A stretch of 64,000 nt of DNA from CAZXFH01 sp964640055 (GTDB lineage Bacteria; Fidelibacterota; UBA2242; JAFGTP01): contig CAZXFH010000008.1 in the NCBI GenBank assembly GCA_964640055.1, positions 24,882-88,881 of the forward strand, read 5' to 3'. Below, piece after piece: positions 46,167 to 54,220 of the stretch. Position numbers and translations under genes: made by a program. The first letter of the stretch is position 1; the number at the start of each line of letters is the position of its first letter. The notes beneath the pieces are model-generated. The model saw only the letters and a list, made by a program, of their open reading frames with translations, searched no databases and was not told where the DNA came from.

Positions 46167-47159
46167 TTATAAAGAGAATCTGACTGTAAAGCGCTGCACA
46201 TTATCAAATACGCCAAAAGGGGTATAAGCATAATCTATCGCAGCACCAAACTTCTCTATCCCAAAGCCAAAAGCCACATTATTCTCATCACTGTTGCCAA
46301 TATAGCCTAAACGGGCATGAAAGGTCTGCAACAGACTATACTGCAACCCCAACTTCACCTGCTCCGGATAGGAGCGCGGATGGGTCGCATCCAGGGAGAC
46401 CAGTAACCCATGACCCGACATGCCTTCCACCAAATCCAATACATCCATGGAAATGCCAATCCGAAAAGTCAAAGGCAACTGAAACCCCTCCTTCTCAAAC
46501 TCGATCTCCTCCGAAAAATTGCGCACCGACATCCCAAAAACCAAACTCTTGAAACCGGTCTTGAAAATCGTCCCAAAATCAAAGGCCGTGGCAAAGGCTA
46601 AATTCTTCTTGACCGTTAAACTGTCCTCGCCTACCGGAACCATACTCTTGCCTAACTGCTGACCCGTGTACTTGACCTGACCACCCACCGAAAACTTGTC
46701 CGTCAGGGCCTTGGCATAGCCTAAACCCACGGAAAATGCCGACGGCTCAAATATCTCCGTGTCTATATAACCTTGCTCATTACCCCAAACCATGGTACCC
46801 TGAATCTCTCCGTAATCCACGGACATGAATGACATACCAACTACTCCAAAACGACCACCCAAAGGACTTAAAGCCAAACTGTAGGCATTATGGGTGATGT
46901 CTGCTATCCAGTTGTTACGGGTCGCCGTCATATCCAAGCGGGTGGACATGCGCGCCATGCCGGCCGGATTGAAAAACAAAGAAGCCGAATTCAACTCCAA
47001 AGTGGTGATGGCATCGCCCATGGCGCCACCCCGGGCATCCGTGGCCACACTCAAAAACTGAAAACCGGTCTGCGCTAACTTATCCTGCGCAAACAGCGGA
47101 TTCACTGCCAGAGAGATCAAGGCAACGATGGTCAATATTTTCATAATTTTTACATTCAT
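46167..47159 (-). CDS. PorV-type outer-membrane protein, copy B
   Basis: A 330-residue predicted barrel of the PorV/PorQ family. In Porphyromonas PorV carries T9SS cargo to the attachment machinery. The family start QTGFQFLSVATDARGGAMGDA and SLFFNPAGMARM are present, and it ends VQRFTVRFSL. The ATG at 47159 is chosen because AGGAG lies eight bases upstream; an upstream extension of 23 codons has no signal-peptide character. From the AQDKLAQTG residues onward the DNA is identical to the second PorV gene, while the signal peptide (MNVKIMKILTIVAL) is unrelated. It sits 34 bases behind the 741-residue partner gene. Confidence 0.88.
   Translation of the reverse strand: MNVKIMKILTIVALISLAVNPLFAQDKLAQTGFQFLSVATDARGGAMGDAITTLELNSASLFFNPAGMARMSTRLDMTATRNNWIADITHNAYSLALSPLGGRFGVVGMSFMSVDYGEIQGTMVWGNEQGYIDTEIFEPSAFSVGLGYAKALTDKFSVGGQVKYTGQQLGKSMVPVGEDSLTVKKNLAFATAFDFGTIFKTGFKSLVFGMSVRNFSEEIEFEKEGFQLPLTFRIGISMDVLDLVEGMSGHGLLVSLDATHPRSYPEQVKLGLQYSLLQTFHARLGYIGNSDENNVAFGFGIEKFGAAIDYAYTPFGVFDNVQRFTVRFSL
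46171..47091. repeat. 921-bp perfect direct repeat, copy B (PorV mature domain)
   Basis: Reading both lines base by base, this block equals 52548-53468, offset 6377 bases, with no mismatch seen. The first difference on one side is the third base of the last leucine codon (TTA here, TTG in the other copy); on the other side it is just before the signal-peptidase site. Beyond these points the flanks are unrelated. No terminal inverted repeats or target-site duplications are seen. Confidence 0.92.
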
Positions 47160-47193
47160 ATTAAAAACTCCTAATGATATGCACATTTCGTTT

Positions 47194-49401
47194 TTATCTG
47201 ATAATGACAAATTTTTCGATGGCTTCATCTCCTTTACGATACATCAATTCATCTCCCGAGGCACCAGCGGGATAATTCTTCGTCACCTCAAAATGGGCGA
47301 TATAAACACCGCTGACCACGACTTGCCGGGAGGAGGTGATTGAATTCCAGGTTTCATCACCACTGCCATCTTCATGCGAGATTGTCTTAATCAGATCCCC
47401 CCGCTCGGTATATATCCGTATCTTGCAATAGGCCGGAATATCCAGGAACATGATTTTGTCCGGTTCCCCGGTATATTGATATTTATTTCTGGCTTTAAAA
47501 TTATAGGGATTGGGTACGATCCGAATACTTTGCAAACTAGTACCGGCTTTACGACGCAAATAAGCCGCCTTATTGGTTTTGGTATAGAAGCGGCTGCTTT
47601 CCAGCACACCGGTCGGATTAGCCACCCCAGCGCTGTTTTGACTGCCATCCGTATAAGAAACAATATAATAATAATAAGAAAAGCCGCGGTTGGCTGTTTT
47701 ATCTTCAAAATACTCCTCACCAGGCGGTAAATCTGCAATCCGATCAAAGAGCGTATCCGGTTTGCCCACCGCCCGGTAAATCCGGTAGCCACCAAAATTG
47801 GCATTACTTTCAGAAGGGCTGCCTACCCAGGAAAGCATAATTTTATCACCGCCGGAATTGATTTCAAAAACAGGCGGCGGCTCGGGAGGTTGGGGTATCT
47901 GGTAATCCATATTATAATTGCGGATAGCGCGACTAAAAGTTAATAAGATAGAGTCCATACCAGTATAGACCCAGGCATTTTTATAGAGATCTTCATCGTC
48001 GGTAGTTCCGCCATAATTTACCTCGACCGGAAAGCGTCCGTCCGGTGGCAACTCAAAAGGACCATTATCACTGTCATCCCGATAGGCGGTCAACCAGCGA
48101 CGACCAATATCTTCACACTGGGGGCGACTGAGTCCGCTAATGCCTTCCACTTCAACAAACTTAATACTGTCGCCCGGACCCAGATCCCAGGGACCATAGG
48201 TGAGCATCACATTGGTACCGCCACCATCATTGTGAATGGTATAGGGATCGACCTTATGGGTAATGCTGTTTGTATTTTCTTCATAAAAGCGGTCGGTTCC
48301 CCCTTTATCTTCATTGGGGTAGGGATTACCGCTGAGCATATCATAGACTTGGCTCATGCCCAGTTGGTCTGTTTCCCGCAGATCCCCTATTGAGGGATAA
48401 GTATCGCCGGCGTGCCAGCCTAAAAAAACCGGTTGTTGAGGGTCATCACTGCGATCCTGCACACTTTTATCCACATGCAGCACAGCCGAACCGGCGAATT
48501 GCGGCGCAGTCAGACGGCCTTTACCATTCATATCCGGTGCCCCGATCATGTCATAGGTAACCACCTCCGACTGTCCCAGCCAGCTGAACGCACCCCGGAT
48601 CCAATCCAATTCATCCAGCGGAGTATCTTCGGTAAAAGCCTTAACATCGGCAGCATGGGTGGCATAATTCTCACCCCGCCGGGTAACCCAGCTGTGTTTC
48701 CCCCAGGATTGCTGATTATCGGAGTTGGCGGCTCCTTCACGACAGACACTGTAGCGGGTTCCCCACCCCACTCGTAAACCGCGCAGGGAATCACTTAATT
48801 CAATTTCCGCATCATAATCCGTATTGCCGGTATTGGTAAATACATATTCTTTGATAAAATAATTATCATGGTAAGGTTGACTAAAGGCCAGCACCCGCCG
48901 GGTCATGGTTAATCCACAGGACATGTTAACCACATTATTAACGATCCGGTCAGGTATTTGGTTGGGATTGACGGCATCCACGTCGCCACTGTAAGGCGCG
49001 GTAATATTAACGCCATCCACATAAACAGTTGGCGGATCAAATTTTGCTGTCTGTTTCAATTCCATGGGAAATAAGGAGTGAGTCACATAGCCACTATAAA
49101 TATAATTAGCCCACGTGTCCCAATAAAACCCGTTTTCATCGGTATAGTCCTTGATGGCGACCCAGGCGCGTTTAATCACGGCATTATCGGTAAAAGAGTA
49201 ATCAGCCGGCCAGCGTAATCCTTCATAATAACTGTTGTTCCAGGCCCTTTCTGAGCCGTAGGCGGTAAAATGACTTTGCAGCTCACCGATACGAATATAG
49301 CGTTTGGCATTTTCATCTACCTGAGCTCTCAAAATATTCATATTTATCGTCAGCATTAATGCAAAAATTATTGTATTAAGCAGAGTTCTTTTGATATCCA
49401 T
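47194..49401 (-). CDS. Large secreted partner protein of TonB receptor, module B (Fn3-like plus variant sorting domain)
   Basis: A protein of about 735 residues with a signal peptide. The N-terminal 500 residues belong to no family I recognise; they share with the paralogues at 54221 and 62417 the segments DRIVNNVVNMSCGLTMTRR and YGPWDLGPGDSI. An Fn3-like module (about 525-640, GGDKIMLSWVG, GGYRIYRAVG) and a C-terminal domain (IRIVPNPYNF, CKIRIYTERGDLIKTI, VSGVYIAHFEV, terminal KFVIIR) follow. The latter looks like a variant T9SS sorting domain. ATG 49401 is chosen for the AGGA eight bases upstream; 49419 is also possible. It lies 24 bases behind the TonB receptor and 34 before PorV, so it probably works with both at the surface. 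Confidence 0.8.
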   Translation of the reverse strand: MDIKRTLLNTIIFALMLTINMNILRAQVDENAKRYIRIGELQSHFTAYGSERAWNNSYYEGLRWPADYSFTDNAVIKRAWVAIKDYTDENGFYWDTWANYIYSGYVTHSLFPMELKQTAKFDPPTVYVDGVNITAPYSGDVDAVNPNQIPDRIVNNVVNMSCGLTMTRRVLAFSQPYHDNYFIKEYVFTNTGNTDYDAEIELSDSLRGLRVGWGTRYSVCREGAANSDNQQSWGKHSWVTRRGENYATHAADVKAFTEDTPLDELDWIRGAFSWLGQSEVVTYDMIGAPDMNGKGRLTAPQFAGSAVLHVDKSVQDRSDDPQQPVFLGWHAGDTYPSIGDLRETDQLGMSQVYDMLSGNPYPNEDKGGTDRFYEENTNSITHKVDPYTIHNDGGGTNVMLTYGPWDLGPGDSIKFVEVEGISGLSRPQCEDIGRRWLTAYRDDSDNGPFELPPDGRFPVEVNYGGTTDDEDLYKNAWVYTGMDSILLTFSRAIRNYNMDYQIPQPPEPPPVFEINSGGDKIMLSWVGSPSESNANFGGYRIYRAVGKPDTLFDRIADLPPGEEYFEDKTANRGFSYYYYIVSYTDGSQNSAGVANPTGVLESSRFYTKTNKAAYLRRKAGTSLQSIRIVPNPYNFKARNKYQYTGEPDKIMFLDIPAYCKIRIYTERGDLIKTISHEDGSGDETWNSITSSRQVVVSGVYIAHFEVTKNYPAGASGDELMYRKGDEAIEKFVIIR

Positions 49402-49425
49402 ATTTTCTATCCTAATCATTCTAAA

Positions 49426-52400
49426 TTAGAAACTAATTTTTACGCCAAATTTAATTTCGCGGGGATTAAGAAAGGTCATTGAACGTACATTGGGCATATC
49501 GATATAGGCTTTATTTTCAATGCGTTCTGCATTGCGTTGGTCAATGGCTTCATTTTCAGCGGCAATCTGCGAATCATTACCCGGATTTGGAATCAATTCT
49601 TCCAGAGGATCATAAGCCACATCCCAATCCCGGTATTCACCGACACGATCATTACCTTTATGCACACCTTCTTCCCAGTCAAAGCGTAAAGACTGCATGT
49701 AATCATCATAATCACGACTGCCGGAAAATCCGGAATAGGATAGGAATTTCGTATTGAGCAGGTTGCTCACATCCACATAAAATTGCAGGCGAAACTTTTC
49801 CATTTGAAAATTCTTGGTGAAACGTAAATCGAGCATGTAATTATCCACCCACTGGACATTGTTGATAACACCATAGCCAAGAATATTTTCCGGATTATAG
49901 GTGGTGTAGGCCCCCGCTTTCCAGGTGGCTAACAGATTCAGATACCATCCGCCCAGCGGATTGATGCCCATAAGAGCTGGTCCGAAGTCAACCGGCGTGT
50001 GAAAATCCAGATTAGCCCGGGCATAGGGTCTGGGCTTGGGTCTTTCCTGATAGGGATTTTGTTTTAAATATTCCCGTTGCCGGTTGGGATCCTCATAGTG
50101 TTCCAGGATGCCAAAATAACCATAGGTATTTACCATATAAGTATAATTTACAAATCCGGATATCCATTTACCGCTACGTTTATCCAGCGTTATTTCAAAG
50201 CCTCTGATATCTTCATAATGATTATTCTCCGGAGTTGAATAGCGCACGGAGGCATCAATATTTTGATAATCTATCCAGGCTATTTGATTGGTTACATCCC
50301 GGTAATAACCCGCAATATTTAAAAGAATCTGATTAAATAAATTATGGGAATACCCTACTTCGTAGGCAACGGTCTTTTCTTGTTCTAAATTAGCATTACC
50401 AATCGAGGTTACCGAACCATCATAATACCGCTGAATTCTGAAACGATAGGTTGAGGATGGCTCAGCGCGAAAATGACCATAGTTAAAATACAATTTTGAA
50501 TTTCGGGTAATGGGATGGGAGATCCCCAGCCGGGGGCTGAGGGCCCATTTCGGTTTCGCATCCTGGCTGGGCGCCTCTTCTTCCAGTAAATTGCCTTTAC
50601 CACGTTTATAATACTCACTGTAGGGATCCAATTCATAGTATTCGCGATTGGGGTCTGTATAATCCAGCCGGATACCGAGATTGGCCACGAATCCTTCATA
50701 TTCTAATTTATCCTGGACATAAGCCCCGAGCCGATAAGGAGTTACCTGATAGATCTGTTCCCGGTTCCAGGTTTCCATACCGGGATTACTGGAAAAGGAC
50801 TTGATATCAAAATTATTAATAATCAAATCCAAGCCGGTTTTAAATTCATGATGCAAATTTAACTGGCTGACAAAATCAAACCGTAAATTCGTGGTCGCAA
50901 TATTACTTTTATCCCGCCCCAGATTCATCCAGCCGCCCAAGCGGATGTTATCCCCGATAGATCCGACGCCATAGCCCCAATATCCATAGGGGGCCTCATC
51001 AACAAGATACTCTCCCTCTTCCGGGAAAATATCATATTTCTTGGTCGTGTCCCGCAGGGACATCTGGTAGGTGTTATAGTGATTATTGTTATGCTGCAAA
51101 CGCAATTCGTAATAGGTCTTGGAGGAAATCACTTTGTTCAATTTAGCACCCAGAATTGTCCGGTAGATTGCTGTCGGACTGTACCAGGGCGGTACAAATA
51201 AGACCTCGGAGGAAGAGCTGGCATAGTTAGCGACTCTGTAATCTGATCTGATCACATCACCTGTTGGTGTGGTTGTCCAATTGTAAGGCGATGCGGAATG
51301 GGTTTCGCCATACTTGGCGGTGAGGGTCAACTTCATATCCTGAGTGATGTCAGACGTAATTTTAATCCGCCCCATATTCTCATCGTAACTCTCCCGGGAT
51401 AAAGGCACCAGAAACATTTCCCGTATATCGCGGTAGGAAGCATAAAAGCGTAAATTGCCAAACTGATCACCGATCAGAGGGACCGGTCCGCCAAAACCCA
51501 TATCAACCACATAATCGGGCTTTTCAATAACACCATGTCGGCGGTGCTGCCATTCGAACAAACGCTTGGCACCATCGGGAGTCAAATCATTTTCCGGATT
51601 ATTATCTCCTTTTACCGTTTGTGCAGAAACAGAATTCCAGCCTTGGAAATCAGGGTATTGACGCTTGGTATAACTATCCCAGGCATCGGTTCCCACATAG
51701 CAGATATCCGGATCCATATAGGGCCTTAAAAAATAAGAGTTGCTGGAATAGGGAGTGTTACCGAAGTGCTTTTTGCCGGCCGGTCTGTATCTCATCATAA
51801 AGGCACCCGAATATTGACTCCGGGAGCCCTCTTTGGTTACCACATTGATGACTCCGGAGCGGACATTGCCATATTCAGCATTGAATCCACCGGTCTGGAC
51901 TTTGACCTCTTCCACCGTATTTAAGCTGACCACGGAATAAGGTTGGTGGGACCGTTCATCATTCTGCACAAAACCATCGACAATAAAAGCGGCCTCACGT
52001 TGGCTGCCACCCCGAATTTGCATATTTTCGATACCGGCTTGCAAACTGATCACCTCAGATACTTCCGTGACCGGCATGGATTCGATTTTTTCAGATTCAA
52101 CATTCAGTTGGCTATTGGATACATCCTGGGCCACAATGGGTCGTTCCGCGACCACCACTACCTCTTCCATATCCAAAACTTCCGGCCGCAGCTCAATATT
52201 AATTTCCGTGGTTAAATCAATTTTAACGACTACATTCTTCACCGTAACTTTCTCATAACCCATCATTGATGCTTTCAAAGTATAAGTACCCGGTGAAATA
52301 TTGAGAATGGCATAATATCCTTTTATATCGGAAGCCGCCCCCATACTGGAGCCTTCAATTACAATATTGGCACCCGGTAATGGATTTCCGGTTTCCGCAT

Positions 52401-52509
52401 CGGTAATGTATCCGGTAATCTTTCCGGTAGTCCCGGCGGTCAGAATGGATACACCTATCAGACCGATAAGGATCAGTATACTTAATGATAATATATCTTT
52501 CTTATTCAT
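49426..52509 (-). CDS. TonB-dependent receptor with carboxypeptidase-regulatory-like domain, module B
   Basis: A receptor of about 1027 residues. Order: signal peptide; a CarboxypepD-regulatory-like domain at about 30-115 (GKITGYITDAETGNPLPGANI, SPGTYTLKASMMGY); a plug domain at about 130-240 (VVVVAERPIV, IRGGSQREAAFIVDG, YGNVRSGVINVVTKEG); and a 22-strand-type barrel ending REIKFGVKISF with a terminal phenylalanine. This is the SusC-like layout of receptors that import large nutrients with TonB energy; the ligand is unknown. The ATG at 52509 or a GTG two codons earlier starts it. It is 28-34 bases behind PorV copy A and 24 bases before its partner gene. Confidence 0.93.
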   Translation of the reverse strand: MNKKDILSLSILILIGLIGVSILTAGTTGKITGYITDAETGNPLPGANIVIEGSSMGAASDIKGYYAILNISPGTYTLKASMMGYEKVTVKNVVVKIDLTTEINIELRPEVLDMEEVVVVAERPIVAQDVSNSQLNVESEKIESMPVTEVSEVISLQAGIENMQIRGGSQREAAFIVDGFVQNDERSHQPYSVVSLNTVEEVKVQTGGFNAEYGNVRSGVINVVTKEGSRSQYSGAFMMRYRPAGKKHFGNTPYSSNSYFLRPYMDPDICYVGTDAWDSYTKRQYPDFQGWNSVSAQTVKGDNNPENDLTPDGAKRLFEWQHRRHGVIEKPDYVVDMGFGGPVPLIGDQFGNLRFYASYRDIREMFLVPLSRESYDENMGRIKITSDITQDMKLTLTAKYGETHSASPYNWTTTPTGDVIRSDYRVANYASSSSEVLFVPPWYSPTAIYRTILGAKLNKVISSKTYYELRLQHNNNHYNTYQMSLRDTTKKYDIFPEEGEYLVDEAPYGYWGYGVGSIGDNIRLGGWMNLGRDKSNIATTNLRFDFVSQLNLHHEFKTGLDLIINNFDIKSFSSNPGMETWNREQIYQVTPYRLGAYVQDKLEYEGFVANLGIRLDYTDPNREYYELDPYSEYYKRGKGNLLEEEAPSQDAKPKWALSPRLGISHPITRNSKLYFNYGHFRAEPSSTYRFRIQRYYDGSVTSIGNANLEQEKTVAYEVGYSHNLFNQILLNIAGYYRDVTNQIAWIDYQNIDASVRYSTPENNHYEDIRGFEITLDKRSGKWISGFVNYTYMVNTYGYFGILEHYEDPNRQREYLKQNPYQERPKPRPYARANLDFHTPVDFGPALMGINPLGGWYLNLLATWKAGAYTTYNPENILGYGVINNVQWVDNYMLDLRFTKNFQMEKFRLQFYVDVSNLLNTKFLSYSGFSGSRDYDDYMQSLRFDWEEGVHKGNDRVGEYRDWDVAYDPLEELIPNPGNDSQIAAENEAIDQRNAERIENKAYIDMPNVRSMTFLNPREIKFGVKISF

Positions 52510-52543
52510 AATCACATTCGGATAAAAAATTTAAAAATTATTA

Positions 52544-53533
52544 TTACAAAGAGAATCTGACTGTAAAGCGCTGCACATTATCAAATACGCCAAAAGGGGT
52601 ATAAGCATAATCTATCGCAGCACCAAACTTCTCTATCCCAAAGCCAAAAGCCACATTATTCTCATCACTGTTGCCAATATAGCCTAAACGGGCATGAAAG
52701 GTCTGCAACAGACTATACTGCAACCCCAACTTCACCTGCTCCGGATAGGAGCGCGGATGGGTCGCATCCAGGGAGACCAGTAACCCATGACCCGACATGC
52801 CTTCCACCAAATCCAATACATCCATGGAAATGCCAATCCGAAAAGTCAAAGGCAACTGAAACCCCTCCTTCTCAAACTCGATCTCCTCCGAAAAATTGCG
52901 CACCGACATCCCAAAAACCAAACTCTTGAAACCGGTCTTGAAAATCGTCCCAAAATCAAAGGCCGTGGCAAAGGCTAAATTCTTCTTGACCGTTAAACTG
53001 TCCTCGCCTACCGGAACCATACTCTTGCCTAACTGCTGACCCGTGTACTTGACCTGACCACCCACCGAAAACTTGTCCGTCAGGGCCTTGGCATAGCCTA
53101 AACCCACGGAAAATGCCGACGGCTCAAATATCTCCGTGTCTATATAACCTTGCTCATTACCCCAAACCATGGTACCCTGAATCTCTCCGTAATCCACGGA
53201 CATGAATGACATACCAACTACTCCAAAACGACCACCCAAAGGACTTAAAGCCAAACTGTAGGCATTATGGGTGATGTCTGCTATCCAGTTGTTACGGGTC
53301 GCCGTCATATCCAAGCGGGTGGACATGCGCGCCATGCCGGCCGGATTGAAAAACAAAGAAGCCGAATTCAACTCCAAAGTGGTGATGGCATCGCCCATGG
53401 CGCCACCCCGGGCATCCGTGGCCACACTCAAAAACTGAAAACCGGTCTGCGCTAACTTATCCTGCGCATAGAGGGGCATAGCAAGTAATAAAACGCTACA
53501 CAAAATCATACAGGATTTTTTATTAATGCACAT
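52544..53533 (-). CDS. PorV-type outer-membrane protein, copy A
   Basis: A 329-residue PorV/PorQ-family barrel with the same mature sequence as copy B, residue for residue. Its signal peptide (MCINKKSCMILCSVLLLAMPLYAQ) is different. The ATG at 53533 is preferred because AGGAGG lies ten bases upstream; a TTG two codons earlier is too close to that site. It is predicted to receive T9SS-type cargo in the outer membrane, and its position behind the 712-residue partner and a lipoprotein suggests that partner as a client. Thirty-six bases separate it from the lipoprotein gene, and the next TonB receptor begins about 30 bases downstream. Confidence 0.88.
   Translation of the reverse strand: MCINKKSCMILCSVLLLAMPLYAQDKLAQTGFQFLSVATDARGGAMGDAITTLELNSASLFFNPAGMARMSTRLDMTATRNNWIADITHNAYSLALSPLGGRFGVVGMSFMSVDYGEIQGTMVWGNEQGYIDTEIFEPSAFSVGLGYAKALTDKFSVGGQVKYTGQQLGKSMVPVGEDSLTVKKNLAFATAFDFGTIFKTGFKSLVFGMSVRNFSEEIEFEKEGFQLPLTFRIGISMDVLDLVEGMSGHGLLVSLDATHPRSYPEQVKLGLQYSLLQTFHARLGYIGNSDENNVAFGFGIEKFGAAIDYAYTPFGVFDNVQRFTVRFSL
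52548..53468. repeat. 921-bp perfect direct repeat, copy A (PorV mature domain)
   Basis: Identical to 46171-47091 in the same orientation. Limits coincide with the signal-peptide junction and the last sense codon of the gene, so the repeat covers the mature protein and nothing of the flanking intergenic DNA. Confidence 0.92.
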
Positions 53534-53569
53534 ATCCAAAATACCTCCTAAAAAATATTGCCATAAAAT

Positions 53570-54199
53570 TTATTCACTCACAATGGCTAAATTAAGCTTA
53601 TTATTGCTGGTTTGCTCAGTACTAATAATCTGGAGCAGATAGTCGGCATTCTGGACTTGGTACTCATAGCGCATTTCGATTAGGGTGACCGGTAGGTCGT
53701 CATCGGTATCATGGAAATACCCGGCTACTGTTTCCAGGGGAATTGCATCCGAGAGCAGGTTTACTTCGCTTCCCGTGGTCTCGATCAGCTTAAAATGAAC
53801 GTTCTCTTTGGTAAACAGTACAATTTTTCCAGATACATTGGACTCAAGCAATACAAAATTATTATCTTTTGACTTGTTGAACGTGATGATATAATGGGTA
53901 TTCCCTGGAGAAACAAATGCTGTTTTTGCTTTCAGCGTATCGACCAGATTCAGCATTGATGATGAGGAGACACTATCAACAACACCACCCCCCCAATTAA
54001 TAACGTAATAACCGGAGGTGTCCAATACTGTAGGGGCCGGGACTTCCGTAATGGTAGTATCCGATAATATGTCCACGGCGGTTTCATCAATAACTTCCAT
54101 TTCATAGGTTTCTTCCTCGAAATCCTCACAGGCCATCCAAACCAGCAGGAATGCAATGATAACCAACGGAAAAATAATTTTTAGGCTATTGCGCTTCAT
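53570..54199 (-). CDS. Putative lipoprotein of module A
   Basis: A 209-residue protein with a lipoprotein signal (MKRNSLKI, hydrophobic core, WMAC with candidate lipidated cysteine at residue 24) followed by an acidic stretch (EDFEEETYEMEVID). The mature part is mostly beta-strand-like and rich in Ser, Thr and Val; it shows no recognised domain. AAGGAG precedes the ATG. It lies 22 bases behind the 712-residue partner and 36 before PorV copy A. It has no similarity by eye to the TIG lipoprotein of module B, although both occupy the same neighbourhood. Confidence 0.65.
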   Translation of the reverse strand: MKRNSLKIIFPLVIIAFLLVWMACEDFEEETYEMEVIDETAVDILSDTTITEVPAPTVLDTSGYYVINWGGGVVDSVSSSSMLNLVDTLKAKTAFVSPGNTHYIITFNKSKDNNFVLLESNVSGKIVLFTKENVHFKLIETTGSEVNLLSDAIPLETVAGYFHDTDDDLPVTLIEMRYEYQVQNADYLLQIISTEQTSNNKLNLAIVSE

Positions 54200-54220
54200 C
54201 TTTTACTCCTTATATATATC

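Noticed and set aside
46410..46601. Plus-strand open frame repeated at 52787-52978
   Set aside because: It is the antisense shadow of the identical PorV block; the identity follows from the repeat and gives no evidence for a gene.
46171..53468. The 921-bp repeat as an insertion sequence
   Set aside because: It encodes an outer-membrane barrel, lacks transposase, terminal inverted repeats and target duplications, and its limits match gene parts.
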